In this document: positions 1 through 8,256 of the stretch, piece by piece | Position numbering within the stretch: position 1 is the first letter of the stretch | Layout of the letters: each line of letters starts with the position of its first letter | Origin: an uncultured Nocardioides sp. | GTDB lineage: Bacteria > Actinomycetota > Actinomycetes > Propionibacteriales > Nocardioidaceae | Direction of reading: 5' to 3' | Length of the DNA stretch: 64,000 nucleotides | Assembly (NCBI RefSeq): GCF_947489365.1 | Contig: NZ_CANLDB010000002.1 | Span: forward strand, 434,001 to 498,000 | Notes under the pieces: generated by a model | The model's database searches: none | What the model saw: only the letters and a program-made list of their open reading frames with translations | Told to the model about the DNA's origin: nothing | Program-made: the position numbers and the translations under genes

Positions 1-2686
1 CGGCGACGACGCCGGTGAACGGCTCGAGGGCCTTCGGGTCCGGGACCACGACGGTGAGCGAGGACAGCGGCAGGCGGGTCCGCAGGCCGGCGGCCTTGCG
101 CAGCGCGGAGCCGGCCGAGCACACGTCGCGCACGGCGTCCATGGCCGCCACCAGCTCGGGGTCGGCGGGCAGCTCGTCGGCGTCCGGCCAGTCCGTGAGG
201 TGGACCGAGCGGCCGCCGGTGAGGCCGCGCCAGATCTCCTCGGCGGTGAGCGGCAGCAGCGGAGCCACGACCCGGCAGACCGTCTCCAGCACCGTGTGCA
301 GGGTGTCGAACGGCTCGGTCGCCGTCGTGTCCGACGTCGAGAAGTCCGTCGCCCAGAACCGCGAGCGGGAGCGGCGGATGTACCAGTTCGTCAGCACGTC
401 CACGAAGCCCCGCGTGGTCTCGCAGGCGCCCGCGACGTCGTAGGCGTCCATCTGCTCGGTGGTCCGCTCGACGTACTCACGGGTCTTGGCGAGCAGGTAG
501 CGGTCCATCGGGTGCGTGGAGTCCGCGCGGGTGCGCCCGGCGTACCCGGTCGGGCCGGCGGCGCCGGCGTACAGCGCGAGGAAGTACCACGCGTTCCACA
601 GCGGGATCATCGTGTGGCGCACGGCGTCACGGATGCCCTGCTCGGTGACGACGAGGTTGCCGCCGCGCAGGATCGGGCTCGACATGAGGAACCAGCGCAT
701 CGCGTCGGCGCCGTCGCGGTCGAAGACCTCGCTGACGTCGGGGTAGTTGCGCAGCGACTTGCTCATCTTCGCGCCGTCGGAGCCCAGCACGATGCCGTGG
801 GACAGGCAGGTCTCGAACGCCGGCCGGTCGAAGACGCCGGTGGCGAGGACGTGCAGCGTGTAGAACCAGCCGCGGGTCTGCCCGATGTACTCGACGATGA
901 AGTCGGCCGGGAAGTGGTCGTCGAACCAGTCGGCCGACTCGAACGGGTAGTGCACCTGCGCGAAGCTCATCGACCCCGAGTCGAACCAGACGTCGAGGAC
1001 GTCGCTGACCCGGCGCATCGTGGAGCGCCCCTCCTCCTCCGACCGCGGGTCGTCCGGGTTCGGGCGCGTCAGCTCGTCGACGAACGGCCGGTGCAGGTCG
1101 GGGTTGCCGTCCCTGTCGCGCGGCAGGTCGCCGAAGTCGCGCTCCAGCTCGGCGAACGAGCCGTACACGTCCAGGCGCGGGTACGCCGGGTCGTCGCTCT
1201 TCCACACCGGCACCGGGCTGCCCCAGAAGCGGTTGCGGGTGATCGACCAGTCGCGCGCGTTCTCGATCCAGCGGCCGAACTGGCCGTCGCGGATGTGGCC
1301 CGGCACCCAGGCGATCTGCTGGTTGAGCTCGGCCATCCGCTCCTTGAAGGCCGTGACCTGGACGAACCAGGACGAGACGCCCTTGTAGATCAGGGGCTCG
1401 CGGCAGCGCCAGCAGTGCGGGTAGGAGTGGTCGTAGGTCTCGCGGCGCAGCAGCACCGTGCCGGCGCCGACCGACCCGGTCCGGGCCCGCAGGTCGTCGA
1501 TGATGTGCGGGTTGGCGTCGAAGACCTGCATGCCGGCGTAGTCGTCGACCGGCGCAGTGAAGCGGCCGTCCTTGCCGACGGGCATGACGGCCTCGATGCC
1601 CTCGCGGTCGGTGACGACCTTGTCGTCCTCACCGAAGGCGCCCGCGGTGTGCACCAGCCCGGTGCCGTCGGTGGTGGTGACGAACTCGGCCGCGACCATC
1701 CGGAACGCCCGCTCGTGGCCGGCGTAGTAGGTGAACGGCGGGTCGTACGTCGTGTCGACGAGGTCCGCGCCGCGCACCCGCGCGACGACCTCGGCGTCGC
1801 CGAGCTCGCGGGCGTAGGCGCCGAGACGGGGCTCCGCGAGCAGGAAGCGCTCGCCGTCCTCGCCGTCCTTGGCGGGCTGCTGGACCACGACGTAGTCGAT
1901 GTCCTCGCCGACCATGATCGCGAGGTTGGAGGGCAGGGTCCACGGCGTCGTCGTCCAGACCAGCGCCTTGACGCCGGCGTACGGCCCGGAGGTGAGGGGG
2001 ACGCCGACGGTGACGGCGGGGTCCTGGCGGTTGCGGTAGGTGTCCTCGTCCATCCGCAGCTCGTGGTTCGAGAGCGGGGTCTCGTCCTTCCAGCAGTACG
2101 GCAGGACGCGGAAGCCCTCGTAGACCCAGCCCTTGTCGAAGAGCTGCTTGAAGGCCCAGATCACCGACTCCATGTAGTCGGCGTTCATGGTCCGGTAGTC
2201 GTGGTCGAAGTCGACCCAGCGCGCCTGGCGGGTGACGTAGTCGCGCCACTCGCCGGTGTACTTCATCACCGAGGCGCGGCAGGCCTCGTTGAACTTCTCG
2301 ACGCCCAGCTCGAGGATCTCGTCGGTGGTCTTGATGCCGTTGAGGCGCATGGCCTCGAGCTCGGCGGGCAGGCCGTGGGTGTCCCAGCCGAAGCGGCGCT
2401 CGACCCGGCGTCCGCGCATGGTCTGGTAGCGCGGGACGAGGTCCTTGACGTAGCCGGTGAGCAGGTGGCCGTAGTGCGGCAGGCCGTTCGCGAAGGGCGG
2501 GCCGTCGTAGAAGACGTACTCGTTGTCACCCTTCTCCCCCGCCTCGCGCTGCTCGACGCTGGCGCGGAAGGTGTCGTCGGCGTCCCAGTAGTCGAGGACC
2601 CGCTTCTCGATGTCGGGGAAGCGCGGGCTCGGCGGGACGGCGCCGGACGGGTCGGTGGTGACCTTGGGGTAGGTCTCGCCTGCCAT
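1..2686 (-). CDS. ileS: Isoleucyl-tRNA synthetase, 3' end outside window
   Basis: Class I synthetase that charges tRNA-Ile with isoleucine in the cytoplasm. The HIGH-type motif PHYGH is at residues 70-74 and the second motif reads [10 protein letters not shown]. The editing domain and the C-terminal anticodon-binding helices are present as far as the window goes (about 895 codons; family members have about 1050). The KMSKS context with SLRNYP and the GLPHYGH context are those of the eukaryote-like IleRS type found in mycobacteria, a type known for low mupirocin sensitivity. Any resistance here is inference. The ATG follows a GAGGAGA Shine-Dalgarno that sits inside the T-box leader. The frame is open to the window edge. 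Confidence 0.97.
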   Translation of the reverse strand, partial: MAGETYPKVTTDPSGAVPPSPRFPDIEKRVLDYWDADDTFRASVEQREAGEKGDNEYVFYDGPPFANGLPHYGHLLTGYVKDLVPRYQTMRGRRVERRFGWDTHGLPAELEAMRLNGIKTTDEILELGVEKFNEACRASVMKYTGEWRDYVTRQARWVDFDHDYRTMNADYMESVIWAFKQLFDKGWVYEGFRVLPYCWKDETPLSNHELRMDEDTYRNRQDPAVTVGVPLTSGPYAGVKALVWTTTPWTLPSNLAIMVGEDIDYVVVQQPAKDGEDGERFLLAEPRLGAYARELGDAEVVARVRGADLVDTTYDPPFTYYAGHERAFRMVAAEFVTTTDGTGLVHTAGAFGEDDKVVTDREGIEAVMPVGKDGRFTAPVDDYAGMQVFDANPHIIDDLRARTGSVGAGTVLLRRETYDHSYPHCWRCREPLIYKGVSSWFVQVTAFKERMAELNQQIAWVPGHIRDGQFGRWIENARDWSITRNRFWGSPVPVWKSDDPAYPRLDVYGSFAELERDFGDLPRDRDGNPDLHRPFVDELTRPNPDDPRSEEEGRSTMRRVSDVLDVWFDSGSMSFAQVHYPFESADWFDDHFPADFIVEYIGQTRGWFYTLHVLATGVFDRPAFETCLSHGIVLGSDGAKMSKSLRNYPDVSEVFDRDGADAMRWFLMSSPILRGGNLVVTEQGIRDAVRHTMIPLWNAWYFLALYAGAAGPTGYAGRTRADSTHPMDRYLLAKTREYVERTTEQMDAYDVAGACETTRGFVDVLTNWYIRRSRSRFWATDFSTSDTTATEPFDTLHTVLETVCRVVAPLLPLTAEEIWRGLTGGRSVHLTDWPDADELPADPELVAAMDAVRDVCSAGSALRKAAGLRTRLPLSSLTVVVPDPKALEPFTGVVA

Positions 2687-2885
2687 GGGTGGTTCTCCTC
2701 GCGGGTCGTCGCTCCGGTCGAGGACGACCACCCGGTGCGGGGAGCCGCGGTACCACCTCGGTTGCCCCGTCGCCGGGACCACTCCATGACGGCTGTGACG
2801 GGCCTACCCGTCCGGGTCTACTGGGCCCCGCCGCGGCGTCGGAGGGGCTGTTCTTCCGGAGGCTCGCCGCTGATGACGGCTCGAG
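2687..2885 (-). promoter_or_regulatory. T-box riboswitch leader of ileS (translational type)
   Basis: Read on the minus strand, the leader has a short Stem I whose 7-nt loop carries an ATC isoleucine specifier (2872-2874), the linker CCGGAAGAACAGC (2847-2859), and the T-box core AGGTGGTACCGCGG (2745-2758). CCTCG at 2719-2723 can pair either with CGAGG beside the T-box (2756-2760) or with CGAGG that overlaps the Shine-Dalgarno (2697-2701). GGGTGGT (2727-2733) can also pair with ACCACCC next to the start codon. Mutually exclusive pairing of this kind is what a translational T-box needs. Such leaders on ileS are established in Actinobacteria; the pairing here was drawn by eye. Confidence 0.9.
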
Positions 2886-2940
2886 CGCCTGTGGTGCGAT
2901 CGTACGGCGGCCGGGCGGGGTGCCGCGAACCGGATTCGGC

Positions 2941-3321
2941 TCAGCCCGCGTCCGGGCCCTGGTCCTTGACCCGGTGCAGCAGCCACTGCGTGCCGCCGGT
3001 GCGGATCAGCGCGAGGCGGGTGGCGCCGTGGCGCCCGTGCAGCCGGAACACGAACCGGCGCTCGTCGCGGCGCTCCAGCTCCCACCACCCGTCGTCCGCG
3101 ATGGACTTGTCGGCGTCGGTGTACGTCGCGTGGTCGAGGTCGTGGTCGTCGACCGCCACCGCCAGCCGGTCCTGCCGCGGGTCGGTCGGCGGGCCCTTCG
3201 GCAGCGCCCACGACCGCAGCACGCCGTCCTCCTCGAGCCGCAGGTCGTGGTGCGGCTGGGGCACGCGGTCGTCGTGGAGGACGAAGCGCGGCCGGTCCGG
3301 CGGGCGCGGGGAGTCAGGCAC
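2941..3321 (-). CDS. Stand-alone LigD-type 3'-phosphoesterase domain protein, divergent
   Basis: 126 aa, resembling the N-terminal phosphoesterase domain of the bacterial NHEJ ligase LigD, which trims 3'-phosphate or ribonucleotide ends. Family-like segments are PHHDLRLEEDGVLRSWALPKGP (reported in two parts: PHHDLRLE, then DGVLRSWALPKGP), the RLAVAVDDHDLDH segment and a C-terminal QWLLHRVKDQ. The usual central segment (IPEGEYGAG-like) is missing and replaced by a short linker, and the position corresponding to a catalytic tyrosine reads H. It may therefore be weakly active or repurposed. Its start overlaps the end of the upstream kinase gene by 8 nt, suggesting coupling. Confidence 0.75.
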   Translation of the reverse strand: MPDSPRPPDRPRFVLHDDRVPQPHHDLRLEEDGVLRSWALPKGPPTDPRQDRLAVAVDDHDLDHATYTDADKSIADDGWWELERRDERRFVFRLHGRHGATRLALIRTGGTQWLLHRVKDQGPDAG

Positions 3322-3898
3322 CCACCCAGTCCAGCACCTCGGTGGCGACGTCGTCCGCGGTGCGGCCCTCGGTGTCGAGGCGCAGGTGGGGCAGGTGGCG
3401 CAGCAGGTCGTCCGCGGCGGACGGCCGGTCGGGGTCGGTGTTCATGCGGCTGCGGGCGTCCAGCTCGCGCACGTGCGCGTCGGACCAGGCCAGGTCGGCC
3501 TTCGACGGCTTGGCCGCGATCCGGTCGGCCCCGACGTTCCGGGCAAGCCGCGTCGTGAGGTCGGCGTACAGCTCGACGCAGCGGATGGTGAGCCCGGCGT
3601 CGACGTACGGCCCGATGTAGCGCCGCACCGCCGCGACGTCCTCGGGCTGGTCGACCCACCAGGCGAAGGTGAAGACCAGCGACAGCCGGTCCGCGGCCGC
3701 CTCCTGCACCACCCGCAGGCGGAACTCCTCGTTGAGGACGTCGAACGCGCGGGTGCCGTGGCCGAACACCTCCAGCAGAGGCTCGATGGTGTGGTGGTTG
3801 TGGAAGAGCCGGTAGTCGCTGCGCGCTGCCACCGCCCGGCCCACGGTCATCTTCCCGACGGCCGGTGGGCCGGTGATCAGGAGCAGGTCGCCGGTCAT
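3314..3898 (-). CDS. P-loop NTPase / small-molecule kinase-like protein
   Basis: 194 aa. A Walker A motif GPPAVGKMT lies at residues 9-17, followed by a short kinase-like fold with an Arg-rich lid region (DLTTRLARN) and a conserved FTFAWWVDQ stretch. It resembles the shikimate/adenylate-kinase-like AAA_18 family; the substrate is unknown. The ATG at 3898 was chosen because the Walker A strand begins five residues later. A further in-frame extension upstream would be 28 residues of unlikely sequence. Overlap with the downstream phosphoesterase gene indicates an operon of two. Confidence 0.7.
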   Translation of the reverse strand: MTGDLLLITGPPAVGKMTVGRAVAARSDYRLFHNHHTIEPLLEVFGHGTRAFDVLNEEFRLRVVQEAAADRLSLVFTFAWWVDQPEDVAAVRRYIGPYVDAGLTIRCVELYADLTTRLARNVGADRIAAKPSKADLAWSDAHVRELDARSRMNTDPDRPSAADDLLRHLPHLRLDTEGRTADDVATEVLDWVGA

Positions 3899-4020
3899 GC
3901 GGCGAACGTTAAGGGCACCTTGAGGTTCGTTTCGCGTCGATTTAGCGGGCCGACCCTCACGCTGGAGCCACGCTCGACCCACACGACCGACTCGTCACCG
4001 AGTCCCAGGAGGAGATCCCC

Positions 4021-4689
4021 ATGTCCCGCCGCCCGTTCCGTCACCGTCTCGCCGCCCTCGCCGTCGCGCCCCTCGCCGTCGCGCTCGTGGCCTGCGGGTC
4101 CGACGACACCGACGCCGACGACCAGCCGAGCGAGGTCGTCACCGAGACCGTCACCCAGTCCCCCGACGGCGCCACCTCCGACGACGCCGGCTCGCAGCAG
4201 TCGCAGGGCTCCGGCAACGGCAACGGCGGCGGTGCGGCCGCCGGCGACATCGAGGCCGCGGCGCAGACCGCCCTCGGCGAGGTCGCCGGCTCGACGCTCA
4301 CCTCGATCGACATCGACGACTCGGGCGACTGGGACGTCACCCTGCTCAGCGAGGACGGCACCGAGAACGACGTCGACGTCTCCGCCGACGGCAGCACCGT
4401 CACCCGCGGCCCCGTCTCCGACAACGACGACAACGACGCGGACGACCAGGCCGAGCGCCAGCGCCTCCTCGAGGCCCAGGTCGTCTACATCGACGCCATC
4501 GAGACCGCCCGCGGCGAGTTTCCTGACCTCGACGTCACCGGCGCCAGCCTCGACGACGACAACGGCACCCTCACCTGGGACATCGACTTCGGCGACGGCA
4601 CGAACGACGACGCCCAGACCGTGCTCGTCGACGCCGCCACCGGCGACGTCGTCGGCACCGAGACCGACAACGACGGCGACGACGACTGA
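4021..4689 (+). CDS. PepSY-domain lipoprotein
   Basis: 222 aa secreted lipoprotein. A basic N-terminus and hydrophobic stretch end in the lipobox LVAC (Cys at residue 25). Then come an acidic and Gly/Asn-rich linker and two PepSY-like regions, one in the GDIEAAAQTAL segment and one in the LEAQVVYIDAIETA segment, each followed by strands rich in Asp. PepSY proteins are often protease inhibitors or cell-surface modulators; the role here is not defined. A good Shine-Dalgarno (AGGAGA) sits 6 nt before the ATG. The protein is strikingly acidic (long runs of D and N) and carries a Ca-binding-like DNDGDDD tail. Confidence 0.8.
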   Translation: MSRRPFRHRLAALAVAPLAVALVACGSDDTDADDQPSEVVTETVTQSPDGATSDDAGSQQSQGSGNGNGGGAAAGDIEAAAQTALGEVAGSTLTSIDIDDSGDWDVTLLSEDGTENDVDVSADGSTVTRGPVSDNDDNDADDQAERQRLLEAQVVYIDAIETARGEFPDLDVTGASLDDDNGTLTWDIDFGDGTNDDAQTVLVDAATGDVVGTETDNDGDDD

Positions 4690-4708
4690 GTCGCCGCCTC
4701 GCACCACC

Positions 4709-4714
4709 GATACT
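4709..4714 (+). promoter_or_regulatory. Candidate -10 box, leaderless start
   Basis: GATACT followed by 6 nt and then the GTG of the methyltransferase. It fits the NANNNT-N6-start pattern seen repeatedly in this window. The first base is not T, so it is one of the weaker cases. Confidence 0.4.
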
Positions 4715-4720
4715 GCAGGG

Positions 4721-5587
4721 GTGACGGGTCCCGGCGCCGGCGAGAGCTGGCGCTGGGACCCGTCGCTGTACGCCGGCGCCGCCGCCCACTACGTCCGTGG
4801 ACGGACGCCGTACCCGCGTGAGCTGGCCGACCGCCTCGCCGACGAGCTGGGGCTCGACGGGACCGGGCGACTGCTCGACCTCGGCTGCGGACCCGGGTCC
4901 TTGACCCTGCTCCTCGCCCCGCTGTTCGCCGAGGCCGTCGGCCTGGACGCCGACGCCGACATGCTCACCGCAGGCCGCGCCGCCGCGCGAGCCGCAGGCG
5001 TCGAGAACGTCGCCTGGGTCCACCGACGGGCCGAGGACCTGGGGTCCGACCTCGGCGTCCTCGACGTGGTGACTCTCGCGCAGTCGTTCCACTGGATGCG
5101 CCGCGACGAGGTGGCCGCCCTCGCCCATGACGCCCTGCGCCCGGGAGGGACGCTCGCCCACGTCCACGCCACCACGCACGAGGGGGTGCGCGACGCCGAC
5201 GCCCCGCTCCCCCACCCCCGACCGCCCCGCGACGAGGTCGACCGGCTGGTCGCCCGGTACCTCGGACCCCGGCCGCGGGCGGGCCGGGGCACCCGCGACC
5301 GGCCCTCGCCCGAGGCCGAGCGCGGCGCCGAGGAGGCCGTGCTCTACCGGGCGGCCGGCTTCGACGGCCCCACCGGCTTCGAGGTCCCGGGCCGGGTGGT
5401 CGTCCGCACCGTCGACGAGGTCGCCTCCAGCGTGTTCTCGCTGTCGTACGCCGCACCCCACCTCTTCGGGGACCGGCTGGCGGCCTTCGACCGCGACCTC
5501 CGGGCGCGGCTGCACGAGGCCGCCGGTGCGGACGGGCTGTTCAGCGAGCGCCTGCGGGAGATCCGCGTCGACCTCTGGCGCCGCTGA
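4721..5587 (+). CDS. Class I SAM-dependent methyltransferase
   Basis: 288 aa. Motif I LLDLGCGPGS (residues 51-60) and the acidic end of strand 2 (GLDADADM) define a SAM-binding Rossmann fold. SFHWM and LRPGGTLAH are motifs typical of the Methyltransf_11/UbiE-like group. The target is not recognisable. The GTG start sits 6 nt after a GATACT box, so the mRNA may be leaderless. The gene is convergent with the WYL regulator, with a perfect hairpin between the two. Confidence 0.8.
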   Translation: MTGPGAGESWRWDPSLYAGAAAHYVRGRTPYPRELADRLADELGLDGTGRLLDLGCGPGSLTLLLAPLFAEAVGLDADADMLTAGRAAARAAGVENVAWVHRRAEDLGSDLGVLDVVTLAQSFHWMRRDEVAALAHDALRPGGTLAHVHATTHEGVRDADAPLPHPRPPRDEVDRLVARYLGPRPRAGRGTRDRPSPEAERGAEEAVLYRAAGFDGPTGFEVPGRVVVRTVDEVASSVFSLSYAAPHLFGDRLAAFDRDLRARLHEAAGADGLFSERLREIRVDLWRR

Positions 5588-5593
5588 CGTCGT

Positions 5594-5634
5594 CGGAGGC
5601 GATCACTGTCTCTGAGAGACAGTGATCGCCTCCG
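5594..5634. terminator. Perfect 19-bp inverted repeat, bidirectional terminator
   Basis: Arms 5594-5612 and 5616-5634 are perfectly complementary with a TGA loop. The hairpin lies at the meeting point of two convergent genes and contains the stop codon of the WYL regulator (5603-5605). There is no T-tract, as is common in high-GC actinobacteria. Confidence 0.75.
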
Positions 5635-6625
5635 ATGGGTCCAACAGACCCAACGACGCCACGGCCGCCTCCCGCGCCCGGGCGCGCAACGACGCGGGCT
5701 CGAGGATCTCGACAGCACCGGCGGAGGCCAGCGAGAGGCCGACCAGCGAGCGGGCGAGGCGGAACCGACCGGCCACGTCGACCCACCCGTCGCCCCGGTC
5801 GGCCACCCGCAGGTCACCGCCGGCGACCGCCATCGTCTGCAGCGCGCCGCGCAGCTCCTCCTCCTCGGTCGGTGACGCCGGACGCAGCCGTAGCACCGCC
5901 TCGACGGGCGGGCCCGGTCTCGCCTCGAAGCCGCTGCGGAGCTCGTCCCACACCACCGTCAGCCGGGCGCCCGGCGGCACCACCGCGGCCTCGCCGAGCA
6001 CCTCGAGGGACCGGACCCGGGCCAGCCGGTAGGTGCGCGGGTCGCCGCGGTGGTAGGCGACGAGGTACCACCGGCTGCCGTTCTCCACGAGGCCGAGCGG
6101 GTCGAGCGTGCGGGTTCGGGGCCGGTCGTCGCGCGGCGAGGCGTACCGGACGCGCACCCGGCGGCCGGCGACGCAGGCGCTGCGCAGCGCGGGCAGGTGA
6201 CCGACGTCGTCGGGGTCGGCGAACCAGCGCCGACGGTCGACGTGGACCACCTCCCGCAGCCGCCGTACCGGCTCGGCCAGGCGGGGCGGTGCGCTGGCGG
6301 TGAGCTTGTCGAGTGCCGAGCCGAGCTCGCGGTCGAGGCCGAGGTCGCCGAACGTGTCCAGGCCCAGGTGGGCCAGCAGGACCTGCGCCTCGACGTCGTC
6401 GAGGCCCCCGACCTCGGCGCGGAACCCCTCCAGCATCGCGATCCCGCCGTGGCGACCGCGCTCGGTGTAGACGGGCACCCCGGCCGCGGACAGGGCCTCG
6501 ACGTCGCGCAGGACGGTGCGCTCGCTGACCTCGAGGCGGCCCGCGAGGTCACCCGCGGTGAGGGTCCGGTGGGTGCGCAGCAGCAGCATGATCGACAGCA
6601 GCCGGTCCGCCCTCACCCGCCACAT
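5603..6625 (-). CDS. YafY-type transcriptional regulator (HTH + WYL)
   Basis: 340 aa. The N-terminal helix-turn-helix (residues about 5-60, with LAGRLEVSERTVLRDVEAL) is of the HTH_11/DeoR-like kind. The central region includes the WYL-domain hallmark RWYLVAYHRGDPRTYRLARV, which binds a ligand or nucleic acid. The C-terminal WCX part completes the standard YafY layout and length. It is divergent from a DinB-like gene with a near-palindrome between them, the usual arrangement for a regulator controlling its neighbour and itself. Confidence 0.88.
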   Translation of the reverse strand: MWRVRADRLLSIMLLLRTHRTLTAGDLAGRLEVSERTVLRDVEALSAAGVPVYTERGRHGGIAMLEGFRAEVGGLDDVEAQVLLAHLGLDTFGDLGLDRELGSALDKLTASAPPRLAEPVRRLREVVHVDRRRWFADPDDVGHLPALRSACVAGRRVRVRYASPRDDRPRTRTLDPLGLVENGSRWYLVAYHRGDPRTYRLARVRSLEVLGEAAVVPPGARLTVVWDELRSGFEARPGPPVEAVLRLRPASPTEEEELRGALQTMAVAGGDLRVADRGDGWVDVAGRFRLARSLVGLSLASAGAVEILEPASLRARAREAAVASLGLLDPSEAITVSQRQ

Positions 6626-6635
6626 GCTGCCCGAG

Positions 6636-6660
6636 ATACCTGACAGGAGGTGTCGGGTAT
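6636..6660. promoter_or_regulatory. Candidate operator between WYL regulator and DinB-like gene
   Basis: ATACCTGACA and TGTCGGGTAT are 10-nt arms with one mismatch separated by GGAGG. The element begins 11 nt upstream of the regulator start and ends 19 nt before the divergent gene. It is the only clear dyad in the intergenic space. Confidence 0.55.
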
Positions 6661-6678
6661 TCGCGACAGGCTCCCCCC

Positions 6679-7269
6679 ATGACCACCACCACGCAGATCC
6701 CCGACCTCCGCCCCCTGCTGCTCGACGCCCTCGGCGTCGTCGACGGCCTCGTCGCCACGGTGACGCCCACCGACCTCGACCGGCCCACCCCGTGCTCCGA
6801 CTTCGCCGTCCGCGGCCTGCTCGACCACCTCGTGATGGTCGTCCGACGTGTGCGGGTCGTCCTGACCGGCGGCCACTTCACCGACGTCCCGCAGGTGAGC
6901 GGGCTGGCCGACGACGAGCTGGCCGGCGCCTTCTCCGACGGGCTGGCCGTGCTCCGCACCACCCTCCCGGACGTCGACCTCACCGCCCTGGCCACCGCGC
7001 CCTTCGGCACGGTGCCGAACGCCGCGGCCCTGGCGTCGTACGTCGGCGAGGTGCTCGTGCACGGGTGGGACCTGGCCCGGGCCCTGGACCGGACCGACCT
7101 GCTGCGACCGGCCCTCGCCGAGCCCGTGGTGGAGCCCGCCAGCCGACGGCTGCCCCGCGAGGGCCGGGAGGGCCTGCCGTTCGGCGAGGTCGTCGAGGCA
7201 CCGGCCGACGCCGACGCCCTCGAGCGCCTCGTCGCCTGGATGGGGCGCGACCCCCGCTGGCGCCCCTGA
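6679..7269 (+). CDS. TIGR03086-type DinB/maleylpyruvate-isomerase-like protein
   Basis: 196 aa four-helix-bundle protein of the mycothiol-dependent DinB-like superfamily. The N-terminus TPCSDFAVRGLLDHLV matches the 'PTPC.dW.vr.lv.Hl' signature with the first metal-binding His. LVHGWDLARAL carries the second conserved His. The family covers metal-binding hydrolases and mycothiol transferases; the substrate is unknown. It is likely regulated by the divergent WYL protein. Confidence 0.75.
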   Translation: MTTTTQIPDLRPLLLDALGVVDGLVATVTPTDLDRPTPCSDFAVRGLLDHLVMVVRRVRVVLTGGHFTDVPQVSGLADDELAGAFSDGLAVLRTTLPDVDLTALATAPFGTVPNAAALASYVGEVLVHGWDLARALDRTDLLRPALAEPVVEPASRRLPREGREGLPFGEVVEAPADADALERLVAWMGRDPRWRP

Positions 7270-7307
7270 GGACCGGACGGGCTCAGGTCACCTTCAGCGA
7301 GCCCTCC

Positions 7308-7313
7308 TAGACT
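7308..7313 (+). promoter_or_regulatory. Candidate -10 box of dapD
   Basis: TAGACT followed by 7 nt and then the ATG of dapD. There is no usable Shine-Dalgarno at the normal distance, so the transcript may be leaderless. Confidence 0.5.
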
Positions 7314-7320
7314 TCGAGGC

Positions 7321-8256
7321 ATGACTTCCGCCTGGGGCCACGGACTGACCACCCGCGACACCGACGGGAACGTGCTGGACTGCTGGTTCCCCTCCCCCGC
7401 GCTCGGCGCCACGGAGGAGCACGCCTCCCCCGGCACGCTGGCCAACCTCGTCGGCACCGACGCCGTCCGCGGGGTGTCGACCGAGGTCGAGCTCGTCGAG
7501 ATCGCCGACCTGGACGCCGCCCCGACGTCCACGCAGGACGTGTGGCTGCGCCTCCACCTGCTGTCGCACCGCCTGGTGAAGCCCCACGGGATGTCGATGG
7601 AGGGGGTCTTCGGGCTGCTCACCAACGTCGTGTGGACCTCCGCCGGCCCGTGCTCCGTGGAGGGCTTCGAGGTCACCCGCGCCCGCCTGCGGGGCCAGGG
7701 CTCGGTCGCGGTGTACGGCGTCGACAAGTTCCCGCGGATGGTCGACTACGTGCTGCCCACCGGCGTCCGCATCGCCGACGCCGACCGGGTGCGCCTCGGC
7801 GCCCACCTCGCGTCCGGCACGACCGTCATGCACGAGGGCTTCGTGAACTTCAACGCCGGGACGCTGGGCTCGTCGATGGTCGAGGGCCGCATCTCGGCGG
7901 GGGTCGTCGTCGGCGACGGCTCGGACGTCGGCGGCGGCGCCTCGATCATGGGTACGCTCTCCGGCGGCGGCACCACGGTCATCAGCGTCGGCGAGCGGTG
8001 CCTGCTGGGCGCCAACGCCGGGATCGGCATCTCGCTCGGCGACGACTGCGTGGTGGAGGCCGGCTGCTACGTCACCGCCGGCACCAAGGTCACGCTGCCC
8101 GCTCGTGACGGGGCCGAGGAGAGGGTCGTGAAGGCCGCCGAGCTGTCCGGCTCCGACGGCATCCTGTTCCGCCGCAACTCCGTCTCCGGGGCCGTCGAGG
8201 CGGTCGCCCGCACCGGGCAGGGCATCGCGCTGAACGCCGCCCTGCACGCCAACTAG
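7321..8256 (+). CDS. dapD: Tetrahydrodipicolinate N-succinyltransferase (actinobacterial type)
   Basis: 311 aa. Lysine/diaminopimelate pathway enzyme that succinylates tetrahydrodipicolinate using succinyl-CoA. The C-terminal half is a left-handed beta-helix with hexapeptide repeats ([20 protein letters not shown] region, then [13 protein letters not shown]). [15 protein letters not shown] is typical of the family and the length matches mycobacterial DapD. Together with dapC near 16 kb this window encodes two steps of the succinylase branch. Confidence 0.93.
   Translation: MTSAWGHGLTTRDTDGNVLDCWFPSPALGATEEHASPGTLANLVGTDAVRGVSTEVELVEIADLDAAPTSTQDVWLRLHLLSHRLVKPHGMSMEGVFGLLTNVVWTSAGPCSVEGFEVTRARLRGQGSVAVYGVDKFPRMVDYVLPTGVRIADADRVRLGAHLASGTTVMHEGFVNFNAGTLGSSMVEGRISAGVVVGDGSDVGGGASIMGTLSGGGTTVISVGERCLLGANAGIGISLGDDCVVEAGCYVTAGTKVTLPARDGAEERVVKAAELSGSDGILFRRNSVSGAVEAVARTGQGIALNAALHAN

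Noticed and set aside
200..5587. A single 1,795-codon open frame on the plus strand
   Set aside because: Almost all of it runs antisense to ileS and other supported genes and has no domain; only the last 867 nt are the methyltransferase. High G+C leaves few stops.
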